Part shown: positions 16,759 to 24,999 of the stretch, piece after piece
Layout: each line of letters opens with the position of its first letter
How positions within the stretch are numbered: the first letter of the stretch is position 1
Made by a program: the position numbers and the translations under genes
Assembly (NCBI GenBank): GCA_025774865.1
Contig: JALGZO010000513.1
Coordinates: 1-25,786 of the forward strand
Length of the DNA stretch: 25,786 bases
Direction of reading: 5' to 3'
Source: a bacterium
Lineage (GTDB): Bacteria > ARS69
Notes under the pieces: generated by a model
Seen by the model: only the letters and a program-made list of their open reading frames with translations
Told to the model about the DNA's origin: nothing
Databases searched by the model: none

Positions 16759-17291
16759 GACGGCTCGCTCTCGCCCATCTCGTGTTCCGCGAAGAAGCCC
16801 GCGATGGCCTCGCGGCAAACCTCGCGCTCGAATCCCCGCCGGGCCAGCGCCGACCACATCCGGCGGCGCGCGACCGCGGCCGGGAGCCGCGTGAACTTCC
16901 CCGCAGTGCGTCCGAGCATGTCCGACGCCACGCCGATCTCCGCTGAGCTCGGGTAGACCTCATCCAGCGCGGTGGCCACGAGCTCGGCCTCCACGCCCTG
17001 TCGCTGGAGCTCGACCCTCAGCAGATCCCGCCCTCGCGGGGAAAACCGGAGCCGGTCCCGAATCCACGCGCGGCTCGTTTCTGCGTCGTCGACCAGCTCG
17101 AGCTCTTGCATGCGAGCGACCGCCTCTTCGATCGCGCGCGAGGCGACGCCGTTCCGGCGGAGGTACGCGCGCACCTCGCGCTCGAATCGGCGCCGCGTCG
17201 ATACGTGGCGGATCGCGAGCTCGACCGGAGAGGGATCGCTCCCTCTCCGCTTCGAGTCGCGAGCGCCTTTAGTTCGAGTCGGCCGCGGCAA
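16755..17291 (-). CDS. recX: RecX regulatory protein
   Basis: Binds and inhibits RecA filaments. The 178-residue product has the three-helix repeats of the family: [43 protein letters not shown] (split here at the conserved LVDD), [14 protein letters not shown] and [14 protein letters not shown]. The start is uncertain; a TTG at 17291 has GGAGG 6 nt upstream and overlaps the end of recA by 23 bp, and no ATG or GTG fits before the first helical repeat. The 3' end overlaps alaS by 4 bp. Position directly after recA supports the call. Confidence 0.88.
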   Translation of the reverse strand: MPRPTRTKGARDSKRRGSDPSPVELAIRHVSTRRRFEREVRAYLRRNGVASRAIEEAVARMQELELVDDAETSRAWIRDRLRFSPRGRDLLRVELQRQGVEAELVATALDEVYPSSAEIGVASDMLGRTAGKFTRLPAAVARRRMWSALARRGFEREVCREAIAGFFAEHEMGESEPS

Positions 17292-18366
17292 TCACCGCCT
17301 CCGCCTCCCCGTCCGCCGGCACCGGCTGCGCGGCGGGGACGGACAACGCGCCGAGTCCGTAGGCGGTGCGCACCTGGGCTTCCAGCCGCTGCCGCACGTC
17401 GGGGTTCTCCCGGAGGAACGATTTCGCGTTCTCCCGCCCCTGGCCCACGCGGTCCCCGTCGTACGAGAACCAGCTGCCCGACTTCTCCACGATCCCCTTC
17501 TCCACCGCGAGGTCCAGGAGATCCCCCTCGACCGAGATACCTTCGCCGAAGATGATGTCGAACTCCGCCTCACGAAACGGCGGCGCGAGCTTGTTCTTCA
17601 CGACCTTCACGCGGGTCCGGTTGCCGATGGCACCGGTTCCTTCCTTGATCGTGCCGATACGCCGGATGTCGAAACGCATCGACGAGTAGAACTTCAGCGC
17701 GTTCCCGCCCGAGGTGGTCTCGGGATTGCCGAACATCACTCCGATCTTCATCCGGATCTGGTTGATGAAGACGATGGACGTCTTCGACTTCGAGACCGAT
17801 CCGGTGAGCTTTCGCATCGCCTGCGACATGAGGCGCGCCTGCAGCCCCACGTTGTGGTCTCCCATCTCGCCCTCGATTTCCGCGCGCGGAACGAGCGCGG
17901 CTACCGAGTCGATCGCGATGATGTCGACGGCATTCGAGTGGACGAGCATGTCGGTGATCTCGAGCGCCTGCTCGCCGGTGTCCGGCTGCGAGACCAACAG
18001 GTTGTCGATGTCGACGCCGAGCGCTTGCGCATACTTCGCGTCGAGTGCGTGCTCGGCGTCGATGAACGCGGCGGTGCCACCCAGCTTCTGCGCTTCCGCC
18101 ATCATGTGAAGCACGAGCGTGGTCTTACCGGAGGACTCGGGGCCGAACACTTCGATGACCCTCCCCCGCGGCACGCCGCCGATTCCCAGCGCCATGTCGA
18201 GAGAGAGGCAACCGGTCGGAATGATACGGAGCCCCTCTTCCGTCGGGCGCTCTTCTCCGAGCCTCATGATGGCGCCCTTGCCGAACTGCCGTTGGATCTG
18301 CCCAAGGGCCAGATCGAGGGACTTCTCTCGGTTCTTCTCGTGGCTCCCGCCTCTGCTACCCTTCAT
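17269..18366 (-). CDS. recA: Recombinase RecA
   Basis: DNA strand-exchange ATPase for homologous recombination and SOS signalling. The product is 365 residues. The Walker [10 protein letters not shown] is at residues 75-83; [61 protein letters not shown] and [10 protein letters not shown] are diagnostic. It is uninterrupted (no intein). The ATG at 18366 has AAGGAGGG 5 nt upstream and overlaps the thpR stop as TGATG. The C-terminal tail is Ala/Glu/Pro-rich. There is no intergenic space for its own promoter, so it appears to be read from upstream or from a promoter inside thpR or cinA. Confidence 0.98.
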   Translation of the reverse strand: MKGSRGGSHEKNREKSLDLALGQIQRQFGKGAIMRLGEERPTEEGLRIIPTGCLSLDMALGIGGVPRGRVIEVFGPESSGKTTLVLHMMAEAQKLGGTAAFIDAEHALDAKYAQALGVDIDNLLVSQPDTGEQALEITDMLVHSNAVDIIAIDSVAALVPRAEIEGEMGDHNVGLQARLMSQAMRKLTGSVSKSKTSIVFINQIRMKIGVMFGNPETTSGGNALKFYSSMRFDIRRIGTIKEGTGAIGNRTRVKVVKNKLAPPFREAEFDIIFGEGISVEGDLLDLAVEKGIVEKSGSWFSYDGDRVGQGRENAKSFLRENPDVRQRLEAQVRTAYGLGALSVPAAQPVPADGEAEAVIAAADSN

Positions 18367-18977
18367 CAAGACCCTCCTTCGCTGTTCGAAACTGAAGCGG
18401 CCTCCCCGCTGCGCAAAGGGAAGTGGGCAACCGCCGTGTATGTCGCACCCCGGGGCAAGAGCCGGCTCTCGGCCAGCGTCACCTGCTCGAGGAGATGCGT
18501 TCCGCCGCGGAACGATCCCTCCTCGAGAAGGCTCGAGAGTCGCCCGACTCCCCGGGATCCCTTCGGGCGACCCAGCGTGACGTGCGCCCGAAACGGTCGC
18601 TCGTCGATTCGTTCGAGAAAGCGCTCCTCCAAGAGCACCTTCTCGGTGTGAGACGCGAGCGACGCGAGCTCGCGGGCTCCTGTTTCCATCCCGACCCACA
18701 CGACACGCGGGGCGCCGCGCGGCGGGAAACGCCCCAGACCGGCGAGACGCACCGCGAACGACTCACGACCGGCGAACGCGCGAGAGAGGCACCCGATCAG
18801 ATCGTCCACCCGCGCCGACTCCACGTCACCGAGAAACCGAAGCGTGACGTGCAGGTTCTCGGGAGGAACCCACCGGACGTCGGCGTCCGTGGCCCGTAAT
18901 CGATCCGCGATCGGCCGCAACTCTCGGCGAGCCGCCACTGGAAGCCAGACGGCGACGAAGAGCCGCCGCGCCGTCAC
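18366..18977 (-). CDS. thpR: RNA 2',3'-cyclic phosphodiesterase (2'-5' RNA ligase family)
   Basis: 203-residue member of the 2H phosphoesterase superfamily. The start RLFVAVWLP is typical, and the two catalytic HxTx motifs are clear: HVTLRFLGD near residue 42 and HVTLGRPKG near residue 130. The biological substrate in bacteria is unclear; the enzymes open 2',3'-cyclic phosphates in vitro. The GTG at 18977 overlaps the cinA stop (GTGA). cinA-thpR-recA is a recurrent gene order in bacteria. Confidence 0.93.
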   Translation of the reverse strand: MTARRLFVAVWLPVAARRELRPIADRLRATDADVRWVPPENLHVTLRFLGDVESARVDDLIGCLSRAFAGRESFAVRLAGLGRFPPRGAPRVVWVGMETGARELASLASHTEKVLLEERFLERIDERPFRAHVTLGRPKGSRGVGRLSSLLEEGSFRGGTHLLEQVTLAESRLLPRGATYTAVAHFPLRSGEAASVSNSEGGS

Positions 18978-20191
18978 GCCGGCCGGACCCGACGATAGGC
19001 CATTTCGAGCGCTTTGTTGACGGTTCGTTCGCGCACCATCTCCCGGCTTCCCGGAAAGACGAAGCGACGGGTCTCGGTCCCCGCGGGGTCGGAAACCGCA
19101 ATCCACACCGTTCCGACGGGCTTCTCCGGGCTCCCACCGCTCGGGCCCGCGATCCCGGTCACCGCGACCGCGAGCCAGGCCTCGAAGGCGGCGCGCGCCC
19201 CTTCGACCATGGCCCGGACGACCGGTTCCGACACGGTTCCGTGCCGGGCGAGAAGCTCCGGCGCCAATCCGAGCCGCTCGATCTTCGCCCGGTCCGAGTA
19301 CGAGACGATGCCGCCAAGGTACACTGAAGACGCTCCCGGAACATCCGTGATTCTCACCCCGATCGCGCCTCCCGTGCACGACTCCGCCGTCGCGACCGTC
19401 CGTCGCTCCGCGGCGAGCGCCGCAACCAGAGATTCCGGAAGTCCGGACTCGGGCAAGGCCGCGCTCCCCAGCAAGCTTCGAATGGATTGCTCCGTCTCGT
19501 CGAGCTCGGTCGCGGGAGCGCCCCGGGGCGCGAAGAGGCGGAGCTTGACGCCTCCCGCGCCGGGGAGAAACCCGAGGCTCACTCTCGCGGGGACGACGAA
19601 TCCGCCCGCGTCGAGGATCGCGGCGGCCCGGAGCTCGCTGAGCCCCGCCGTGGCGACGAGTCGATGCCAGCCCCAGCCCGATTGCGGCGTGGGTAGTCCG
19701 TCGACGAGCGGACCGATCATCTCGACGACCTCTGGCGGCACCCCGGGGAGCACCCAGAATCGGCACGAGCCGATCTCGCCGCCGAAGCCCGGGGCCGACC
19801 CGACCGGATTCCGGATCGGGACCGTCCCTTTCGGAAAGGACGCCTGGCGGGTGGCTCCCTCGGCCGGGAGGCCGCGGGCGGCGAGGCGCTTCTCGATCGA
19901 GGCGCGGATGTCGACGTTCGTGTGGACTCCTACCCCGAGGGCCTGCGCCACGCCTTCGCGCGTGACGTCATCCGCGGTGGGGCCGAGCCCCCCTGTCACC
20001 ACGAGGAGGTCCGAGACTTCGGCGAGCCGCCGGACCGCGTCGGCGATCGCGCCGACGTCGTCGGGCACGATCTCCGCCCGGGCGACGACAACACCCTGGC
20101 GCGCCAGCTCGGCCGCGACGATCGCGACGTTGCGATCGGAGACCGACCCGTCGAGGAGCTCGCTGCCGACCAGCAGGACCGCGCCGCGCAC
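18974..20191 (-). CDS. cinA: CinA family protein, nicotinamide-nucleotide amidase
   Basis: Two-domain protein of 405 residues. The N-terminal COG1058/MoaB-like domain (residues 1 to about 170) has VGSELLDGSVSDRN and VTGGLGPTADDVTREGVA. The C-terminal CinA/PncC domain (about 250-405) has AESCTGGAIG with the catalytic Ser, LGGIVSYSDRAK, TGIAGPSGG and KPVGTVWIAV. Family members deamidate nicotinamide mononucleotide in NAD recycling, and the N-terminal domain can have ADP-ribose pyrophosphatase activity. GTG start with GGAGG 5 nt upstream, one base after pgpA. It is next to thpR and recA, a position for which it was named in competent bacteria. Confidence 0.95.
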   Translation of the reverse strand: MRGAVLLVGSELLDGSVSDRNVAIVAAELARQGVVVARAEIVPDDVGAIADAVRRLAEVSDLLVVTGGLGPTADDVTREGVAQALGVGVHTNVDIRASIEKRLAARGLPAEGATRQASFPKGTVPIRNPVGSAPGFGGEIGSCRFWVLPGVPPEVVEMIGPLVDGLPTPQSGWGWHRLVATAGLSELRAAAILDAGGFVVPARVSLGFLPGAGGVKLRLFAPRGAPATELDETEQSIRSLLGSAALPESGLPESLVAALAAERRTVATAESCTGGAIGVRITDVPGASSVYLGGIVSYSDRAKIERLGLAPELLARHGTVSEPVVRAMVEGARAAFEAWLAVAVTGIAGPSGGSPEKPVGTVWIAVSDPAGTETRRFVFPGSREMVRERTVNKALEMAYRRVRPA

Positions 20192-20192
20192 C

Positions 20193-20669
20193 TCAGCCTC
20201 CGACCGGTAACCAGTGCAACAAAAGCCTGAGGACGATGGCCGCGTAGACTCCGGCCACGACGTCGTCGAGCATCACGCCCACGCCCCCGCCGAGGCGCTC
20301 CAGCCGGCGGGCGGGGAACGGCTTGAAGATGTCGAAAAGCCGAAACAGAAGAAAGCCGAGGATCAGCACGAACGGCGTGGGCACGAGACCGGCGAGCGTG
20401 ATCCACTGGCCGACGACCTCGTCGATGACGATCGGTCCGCCGTCTTCGCCGAACTCCTTCTCGGCCGCGCCCGACGCCGGAACCCCGATGGCCGCCACGA
20501 CGAGGAGGAAGAGCACGGGCCCGAGGCCGAAGTGACCGTCCGACCCGAGCGGCAGCGCGGGGACCGCGCCGTAGAGGGCGACGGCGAGGAGCGATCCTGC
20601 CGTGCCGGGCGCGATCGGAAAGAAACCGGTCCAGAGCCCCGTCGCGTAGACCCGCAGGGCGAACCTCAT
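20193..20669 (-). CDS. pgpA: Phosphatidylglycerophosphatase A
   Basis: Membrane phosphatase removing the phosphate from phosphatidylglycerol phosphate. The 158-residue protein has the family's N-terminal GLWTGFFPIAPGTAGSL, the acidic motif IDEVVGQWITL, FLLFRLFDIFKPFPARRLE and the C-terminal GVMLDDVVAGVYAA. The ATG at 20669 is chosen because GAGGT lies 5 nt upstream and homology begins there; the frame extends upstream over the end of pgsA without family resemblance. It directly follows pgsA, which makes its substrate. Confidence 0.94.
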   Translation of the reverse strand: MRFALRVYATGLWTGFFPIAPGTAGSLLAVALYGAVPALPLGSDGHFGLGPVLFLLVVAAIGVPASGAAEKEFGEDGGPIVIDEVVGQWITLAGLVPTPFVLILGFLLFRLFDIFKPFPARRLERLGGGVGVMLDDVVAGVYAAIVLRLLLHWLPVGG

Positions 20670-20694
20670 GGGCGACCTCGCGACCGCGTCTTCG

Positions 20695-21288
20695 TCAACG
20701 GGCCCCGCCCAACAGGACCGAGCGTGTCTTCCAGACGTAGTCCAGCCCTGATACCACCGTGATCGCTGTCGTGACAAGAAGGCCACCGAGCAGAATGCCG
20801 TCGACGATCGAGTTTCCGGAGTGCTTCCAGTACGAGGGCGTAGGATCCGACGTCGCGCGAATCGACATGATGATGAGAAGCGTGAACACGAATCCCATCT
20901 GGAAACCGGTCTTCCACTTGCCGAGCGGGCTCGAGTGGATCACGACGCCGCGTCGCCCGACGAAGGAGCGCAATCCGGTCACGAGGAACTCGCGCCCCAG
21001 GATGGCGCCGACCATCCACGCTTTGACGCTGGGAACGCCGAGGAAGAGGAACGACAGGTACGCGACCGCGACGAGCAGCTTGTCCGCGAGCGGGTCGAGG
21101 ATGCGGCCCACTTTGGTGACGGTCTCCGTCCGGCGAGCGAGGTAGCCGTCCATGAAATCGGTAAACGCGGCGAGCGTGAAGATCATCGACGCCATCCAAA
21201 CTGCGCGAGGCGTCTCGCGGAACACCACGATCACGAAGAGAGGAGCCAGCAGCAACCGAATCACGGTGAGGAGGGTCGCCGCGGTCAT
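20695..21288 (-). CDS. pgsA: CDP-diacylglycerol--glycerol-3-phosphate 3-phosphatidyltransferase
   Basis: Makes phosphatidylglycerol phosphate from CDP-diacylglycerol and glycerol 3-phosphate in the inner membrane. The 197-residue protein has the CDP-alcohol phosphotransferase signature DG-x2-AR-x8-G-x3-D-x3-D (DGYLARR...GRILDPLAD), [12 protein letters not shown] and several transmembrane helices. The ATG at 21288 overlaps the recR stop as ATGA. With pgpA it encodes two successive steps of phosphatidylglycerol synthesis. The open frame upstream of the ATG is antisense-like filler and was left out. Confidence 0.95.
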   Translation of the reverse strand: MTAATLLTVIRLLLAPLFVIVVFRETPRAVWMASMIFTLAAFTDFMDGYLARRTETVTKVGRILDPLADKLLVAVAYLSFLFLGVPSVKAWMVGAILGREFLVTGLRSFVGRRGVVIHSSPLGKWKTGFQMGFVFTLLIIMSIRATSDPTPSYWKHSGNSIVDGILLGGLLVTTAITVVSGLDYVWKTRSVLLGGAR

Positions 21289-21890
21289 CGCCTCATCAGC
21301 TCCCGTCCTTGAATCGCCCGTCCGAGAGTCACCTGATCGGCAAACTCGAGGTCTCCGCCCACCGGAATCCCACGCGCGATACGAGACACTTCGCAGCCCA
21401 GGGGGGCGAGTAGCTTGTGGAGGTAGAACGCGGTGGCGTCTCCCTCCGTGTCCGGATTCAGCGCGAGAATGACCTCGCGCGGTGCCGCCTCGCGAACCCT
21501 CGCGAGGAGCTCCTTCACCTTGAGATCGTCGGGTCCGACACCATCGAGGGGAGAAAGAACTCCATGCAGGACGTGGTACCGCCCCTGGTATTCCCCTGTC
21601 GCCTCGATGGCGAGTACGTCGCTCGGCTCCTCCACGACGCAAACGACTTCGTCCGGGCGGCGCGCATCCGAGCAGAGCGGACACGGCGAGGCTTCGGTCA
21701 CGTTGTGACAGACGTCGCAGAACACTACGCGGCTCTTCACGTCGGTGAGGGCCTCCGCGAGACGCTTGATCGTGTCGTCGTCCGCCTTCAGTACGTGGAA
21801 CGCGAGTCGACGTGCCGACTTCCGTCCGATCCCCGGCAACCGGGAGAATTCGTCGACCAGGCGCGCCAGCGCCTCGGAGCCGTACTCCAC
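21285..21890 (-). CDS. recR: Recombination protein RecR
   Basis: DNA clamp of the RecFOR gap-repair pathway. 201 residues in canonical order: helix-hairpin-helix [17 protein letters not shown] (residues 18-34), the four-Cys zinc finger (Cys58, 61, 70, 73), the Toprim domain with [17 protein letters not shown] and [14 protein letters not shown], and the C-terminal [21 protein letters not shown] start with only a weak ribosome binding site, 7 bp after ybaB, suggesting coupling. dnaX-ybaB-recR is conserved from Proteobacteria to Firmicutes. Confidence 0.97.
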   Translation of the reverse strand: MEYGSEALARLVDEFSRLPGIGRKSARRLAFHVLKADDDTIKRLAEALTDVKSRVVFCDVCHNVTEASPCPLCSDARRPDEVVCVVEEPSDVLAIEATGEYQGRYHVLHGVLSPLDGVGPDDLKVKELLARVREAAPREVILALNPDTEGDATAFYLHKLLAPLGCEVSRIARGIPVGGDLEFADQVTLGRAIQGRELMRR

Positions 21891-21897
21891 GGCTCTA

Positions 21898-22209
21898 TCA
21901 GACGAGCCCGGGCGGCAGACCCATTCCGCCCGCCGCCTTCTGCATCTCCGCCGCCGCCAGCTCCGACGTTCGCCGCTTGCCCTCGTTGACCGCCGCCACG
22001 ATCAGGTCCTGCAGCATGTCGATGTCGTCGGGGTCCACGACCTCGCGATCGATCTCCAGCGAGCGGAGGCTCCCGTCACCCATCATCACCACCTTCACCA
22101 TGCCACCGCCCGAAGTCGCCTCGACGGACTTGGCGGCGATTTCCTCCTGAACCGCAGCCATCTTCTCCTGCGCCTTCTGCATCTGCTTCATTACTTTCTG
22201 AATGTTCAA
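21898..22209 (-). CDS. ybaB: YbaB/EbfC family nucleoid-associated protein
   Basis: Small DNA-binding protein of 103 residues. The N terminus [19 protein letters not shown] and the core [13 protein letters not shown] are diagnostic, with a C-terminal helix ending in a Gly/Met/Pro-rich tail. The start is a TTG with GGGAG 6 nt upstream; the protein begins exactly where YbaB homologues do, so the TTG is well supported. It lies 36 bp after dnaX and 7 bp before recR. Confidence 0.95.
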   Translation of the reverse strand: MNIQKVMKQMQKAQEKMAAVQEEIAAKSVEATSGGGMVKVVMMGDGSLRSLEIDREVVDPDDIDMLQDLIVAAVNEGKRRTSELAAAEMQKAAGGMGLPPGLV

Positions 22210-22224
22210 TTCCGTCTCCCGTGG

Positions 22225-22242
22225 GATGCCGCTCTCGGCATC
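22225..22242 (-). promoter_or_regulatory. Perfect 7-bp hairpin between dnaX and ybaB
   Basis: GATGCCG and CGGCATC flank a four-base loop. It occupies the 36-bp gap between the dnaX stop and the ybaB TTG start, ending about 4 nt before the ybaB ribosome binding site. It may be a processing or translation-tuning structure. No T-run follows, so it is not an obvious terminator. Confidence 0.5.
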
Positions 22243-22245
22243 ATC

Positions 22246-23922
22246 CTAGGCGGAGCCTCCCGGGAGGAGTGTCCCCCCCAGGTCGTGCATGATGCGGCGC
22301 AGCCCCTGGTTTTCTTCCAGCAGATCCTTCTGTCCACGGCGGGCGGCGCGCTCCTCGGCCGGCGCCGACGCGGCGGACGCGGCGCCGGCCGGGACCACCC
22401 CCATCTTCGCGCGGAAGGAAGTCGCCTTGCCGGCGAGAATCGCGAGCTCCTCGTGAATGATCGCCAGATTCTCGCGGCGGCTCACCATCCCCTCGTAATA
22501 GTCGTTGTCGAAGACCGCCGTGAAGGTCCCCTCCTCGAGGGAGAGCGGCGCACCGTGACCGAGGAACGACGCCAGCATCACCTTCCGTTCCTTCACGCGC
22601 CCGAGGAGCCCTGTCCAGATCGCGCCGACACCCTCCCCCGCGGTGGCCGGCACGGCCGAGGCGGTGACTTCGCTCGGGGCCGGCTCCGGATCGGTCCCGC
22701 CCGACGTCTCCGGCCGCGACGACGTCGACGACGGGGCCGATCGCGGCGGTGTCGGCGGTGTCCGCGAGCCGGTGTCCGCGGTCAACGCTTTGACGCGGTG
22801 GACCAGGTCCGCCATCTCACCCGGATCTTCCAGGCGGCACATCCGGGCGAGCGCAACCTCGAGCGCGAGACGCGGTCTCGCGCTACGCCGCAGGTCGGCG
22901 ACGGCGCGACTCGCGAGCGTCAGGAGCGCCGTGAGCTTCGCGCCGGAAACGTCGGTGCCGAGCTTCCGGAGCGTGTCGGCGAGGTCGGCCCCCACTCCGA
23001 GCGAGGCGGACTTGTCGGGAGCCGACTGGACGACGAGGAGATCCCGCAGCGCCTGCGTGAGCGCAAGGGCGACGCGCCCCGGATCCAGCCCACGATCCAG
23101 GAGCTCTGACAGGCGGGAGAACGCCTCGCCGGCGTCGGCCGCGACGATCGAACCGACGATCGAAAGCACGACCTCGTCCTCTGCCTCCCCCACGAGCTGT
23201 CGGAGGGCGGCGAGCGTCACCTTGCCGTCCCCGATCGAGGCGGCTTGATCCAGAAGGCTCTCCGCGTCGCGTAGCCCCCCGTCGGCGTGGCGAGCGAGCT
23301 CGGGGAACGCTTCGGGCTCCACCTCGATCTTCTCCTTCGCGGCGAGTCGCTTCAACGTCTCGACGATGTCCGCCGTCGAGACGCGGTGGAAGTCGAAGCG
23401 CTGACACCGGGAGCGGATCGTCGCCGGGACCTTGTGGGATTCGGTCGTCGCGAAGACGAAGTAGACGGACGGTGGCGGTTCCTCGAGCGTCTTCAGAAGC
23501 GCATTGAACGCTTCTTTCGTCAGCATGTGAACTTCGTCGATGATGTAGACCTTGGCCCGACCCGCCGTCGGGGCGTAGCGCACGTTCTCGCGAAGATCTC
23601 GGATCTCGTCGATGCCTCGGTTCGAGGCGCCGTCGATCTCGAGGACGTCGAGGCTCACCCCTCGGATGATCTCGCGACAGCTCTCACACCGGTCGCATGG
23701 ATCGGGGACGGGACCATCGGCGGCCGTCTCGCAGTTGAGGCACTTGGCGACGATTCGGGCGGTCGTGGTCTTGCCGACGCCGCGCGGGCCACAAAAGAGG
23801 AACGCGTGGGCGAGGCGGCCGGCGCGGATGGCGTTCGTGAGCGTGCGCGTGACGTGTTCTTGTCCGACGACCTCGCCGAATCTCTGGGGACGCCAGCGCC
23901 GCGCGAGGACCTGGTAGGCCAA
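22246..23922 (-). CDS. dnaX: DNA polymerase III subunit gamma/tau
   Basis: Clamp-loader ATPase of the replisome. About 558 residues. The start AYQVLARRWRPQRF matches the E. coli DnaX N terminus (SYQVLARKWRPQTF), which supports the TTG at 23922; an AGGAGGGGGGG tract precedes it. Walker A GPRGVGKTTTAR begins near residue 45, the zinc module Cys are about 64, 76, 79, 82, and the DExx box IIDEVHML is about 127-134. A Pro/Ser/Thr-rich linker separates the AAA+ core from the tau-like C-terminal region. I saw no A-rich slippery heptamer, so separate gamma production by frameshifting is not indicated. It lies about 35 bp downstream of the SRP RNA. Confidence 0.97.
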   Translation of the reverse strand: MAYQVLARRWRPQRFGEVVGQEHVTRTLTNAIRAGRLAHAFLFCGPRGVGKTTTARIVAKCLNCETAADGPVPDPCDRCESCREIIRGVSLDVLEIDGASNRGIDEIRDLRENVRYAPTAGRAKVYIIDEVHMLTKEAFNALLKTLEEPPPSVYFVFATTESHKVPATIRSRCQRFDFHRVSTADIVETLKRLAAKEKIEVEPEAFPELARHADGGLRDAESLLDQAASIGDGKVTLAALRQLVGEAEDEVVLSIVGSIVAADAGEAFSRLSELLDRGLDPGRVALALTQALRDLLVVQSAPDKSASLGVGADLADTLRKLGTDVSGAKLTALLTLASRAVADLRRSARPRLALEVALARMCRLEDPGEMADLVHRVKALTADTGSRTPPTPPRSAPSSTSSRPETSGGTDPEPAPSEVTASAVPATAGEGVGAIWTGLLGRVKERKVMLASFLGHGAPLSLEEGTFTAVFDNDYYEGMVSRRENLAIIHEELAILAGKATSFRAKMGVVPAGAASAASAPAEERAARRGQKDLLEENQGLRRIMHDLGGTLLPGGSA

Positions 23923-23955
23923 GAGTGGTTCCCCCCCCTCCTCGAGCACTTCCAC

Positions 23956-24068
23956 GGGGCACCGGCCAGGTTACCCGCTGCACCCGGAATGATCCGCTTA
24001 GCGCTGCTGCCTTCCGGCCCTGACGCGATTCACGGGATCCCGTTGCACGGGACCCGGCACGGTGCCCC
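23956..24068 (-). ncRNA. ffs: Signal recognition particle RNA, small bacterial (4.5S) type
   Basis: The 5' and 3' ends form a long stem (GGGGCACCG with CGGTGCCCC), and three further pairs (23953-23955 with 24069-24071) can extend it. The conserved domain IV hairpin is clear: GTCAGGGCCGGAAGGCAGCA contains the GGAA tetraloop and the asymmetric AGCAGC internal loop bound by Ffh. Length about 113-119 nt, without an Alu domain. It lies between tRNA-Ala and dnaX, a location seen in many bacteria. Exact ends need mapping. Confidence 0.94.
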
Positions 24069-24115
24069 GTGAAAGCGATCCTGCTTCCCGACTTGACGAC
24101 ACCACGATCGAGCGA

Positions 24116-24191
24116 TGGTGGAGATGAGCGGGCTCGAACCGCCGACCTCCTCGTTGCGAACGAGGCGCTCTCCCAGCTGAGCTACATCCCC
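24116..24191 (-). tRNA. tRNA-Ala (anticodon CGC)
   Basis: The acceptor GGGGATG pairs with CATCTCC, including the G3-U70 alanine identity pair. The D arm is GCTC...GAGC, the anticodon arm CCTCG-TTCGCAA-CGAGG gives CGC, and the T arm contains GGTTCGAGCC. The CCA end is encoded. 76 nt. It reads the GCG codon, which should be common in this GC-rich genome. Confidence 0.97.
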
Positions 24192-24246
24192 ACCTTTGCT
24201 CTCGTGACCACTCCGGCCAACCGCCCCTTCGATCGACGGTCTCCGA

Positions 24247-24336
24247 TGGCGGAGAGAGAGGGATTCGAACCCTCGGTGACGTTTCCGCCACACGCGATTT
24301 CCAGTCGCGCCGATTCAACCACTCTCGCATCTCTCC
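24247..24336 (-). tRNA. tRNA-Ser (anticodon GGA)
   Basis: Class II tRNA of 90 nt with a long variable arm. Acceptor GGAGAGA pairs with TCTCTCC, the anticodon arm CGCGA-CTGGAAA-TCGCG gives GGA, and the T arm is GAGGG-TTCGAAT-CCCTC. CCA is encoded. It reads UCC and UCU. Confidence 0.97.
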
Positions 24337-24382
24337 GCGAGCTCGTACCACACCTTCGGGCCCACTCCGACCCCCGCGTTCG

Positions 24383-24472
24383 TGGCGGAGAGAGAGGGAT
24401 TCGAACCCTCGGAACCCTCGCGGGTTCAACGGTTTTCGAGACCGCCCCATTCAACCGCTCTGGCATCTCTCC
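24383..24472 (-). tRNA. tRNA-Ser (anticodon CGA)
   Basis: Class II tRNA of 90 nt. Acceptor and T arm are the same as in the neighbouring tRNA-Ser(GGA). The anticodon arm CGGT-CTCGAAA-ACCG gives CGA, reading UCG. CCA is encoded. Its 5' end lies only 9 nt after the tadA stop codon, so it must be processed from a tadA-containing transcript or have a promoter inside tadA. Confidence 0.97.
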
Positions 24473-24481
24473 TCCGAAACC

Positions 24482-24964
24482 TCACAACTCTTCGCGTCTC
24501 GCGCGGCGCTCCCGCTCCGCCTGGAACCAATCCGAAAGCAGAGACGAGCAGGTTTCCTGGAGCACCTCCGGGCGAACGCGGACGTCCCCCAGAACCCCGG
24601 CGCCGAGCACGTCGAACCGGGAGCCGCACGCTCCGAGGCGCGAGTCCCACGCACCGAACGCGACCCGGTCGAGCCGCGTCAGGAGGATTGCACCCGCGCA
24701 GAGAGGACACGGTTCCAGCGTCGCGTAGAGGGTCATGCCGTCGAGACGCGCCGTTCCGAGACGCCCCCGCGCGTCCGAGATCGCCTCCATCTCGGCGTGT
24801 GCTCGCGGATCCGACCTCTCACGCATGCGGTTACGACCCCGGCCGACGACCCGATCACCGTCCACGATGATCGCCCCGACCGGCACCTCCCCGGCTTCGC
24901 CCGCCTCCATCGCCAGCCGAACGGCGGCTTCCATCCACGCCTCGTCCTGAGCATTCGGCAGGAT
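24482..24964 (-). CDS. tadA: tRNA-specific adenosine deaminase (nucleoside deaminase family)
   Basis: Predicted to make inosine at the wobble base of tRNA-Arg(ACG). About 150-160 residues. The zinc deaminase motifs are clear: HAEMEAI with the catalytic His and Glu, and LEPCPLCAGAI (PCxxC). EAWMEAAVRLAMEAGEAGEV and VPVGAIIVDGDRVVGRGRNR match the TadA N-terminal half. The start is odd: a near-perfect GGAGGTGAT sits at 24968-24976, but the optimally spaced codon is ATC (24962-24964), followed by CTG. The first ATG (24934) would begin at WMEAA with a weaker GAGG 5 nt upstream. A promoter candidate upstream puts the transcript start near 24993, so longer forms are unlikely. Confidence 0.9.
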   Translation of the reverse strand: MLPNAQDEAWMEAAVRLAMEAGEAGEVPVGAIIVDGDRVVGRGRNRMRERSDPRAHAEMEAISDARGRLGTARLDGMTLYATLEPCPLCAGAILLTRLDRVAFGAWDSRLGACGSRFDVLGAGVLGDVRVRPEVLQETCSSLLSDWFQAERERRARREEL

Positions 24965-24967
24965 GAA

Positions 24968-24976
24968 ATCACCTCC
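24968..24976 (-). promoter_or_regulatory. Near-perfect Shine-Dalgarno of tadA
   Basis: GGAGGTGAT is complementary to the 16S rRNA 3' end over nine bases. Seven nucleotides after its GGAGG core comes ATC rather than ATG, GTG or TTG. This decides the likely start region of tadA and implies a rare start codon or a base error. Confidence 0.7.
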
Positions 24977-24999
24977 GGCGAGTCTGCACGGACCCGGGC

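Noticed and set aside
14137-16956. A 939-codon open frame on the plus strand opposite alaS
   Set aside because: It is antisense to an unmistakable alaS, has no recognisable domain, and is rich in Arg, His, Asp and Val as expected from the complementary strand of GC-biased coding sequence.
18367-18400. A LexA/SOS-like box upstream of recA (around the TTCGAA near the thpR end)
   Set aside because: The sequence is not a proper palindrome of either the CTGT-N8-ACAG or the CGAAC-N4-GTTCG type.
22246-23922. Programmed frameshift in dnaX to make gamma
   Set aside because: No A-rich or T-rich slippery heptamer was seen in the gene.
24069-24870. Open frames running through the tRNA cluster on both strands
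   Set aside because: They translate tRNA sequence (for example repeated EREGFEPS-type peptides typical of mis-annotated tRNAs) and have no independent support.
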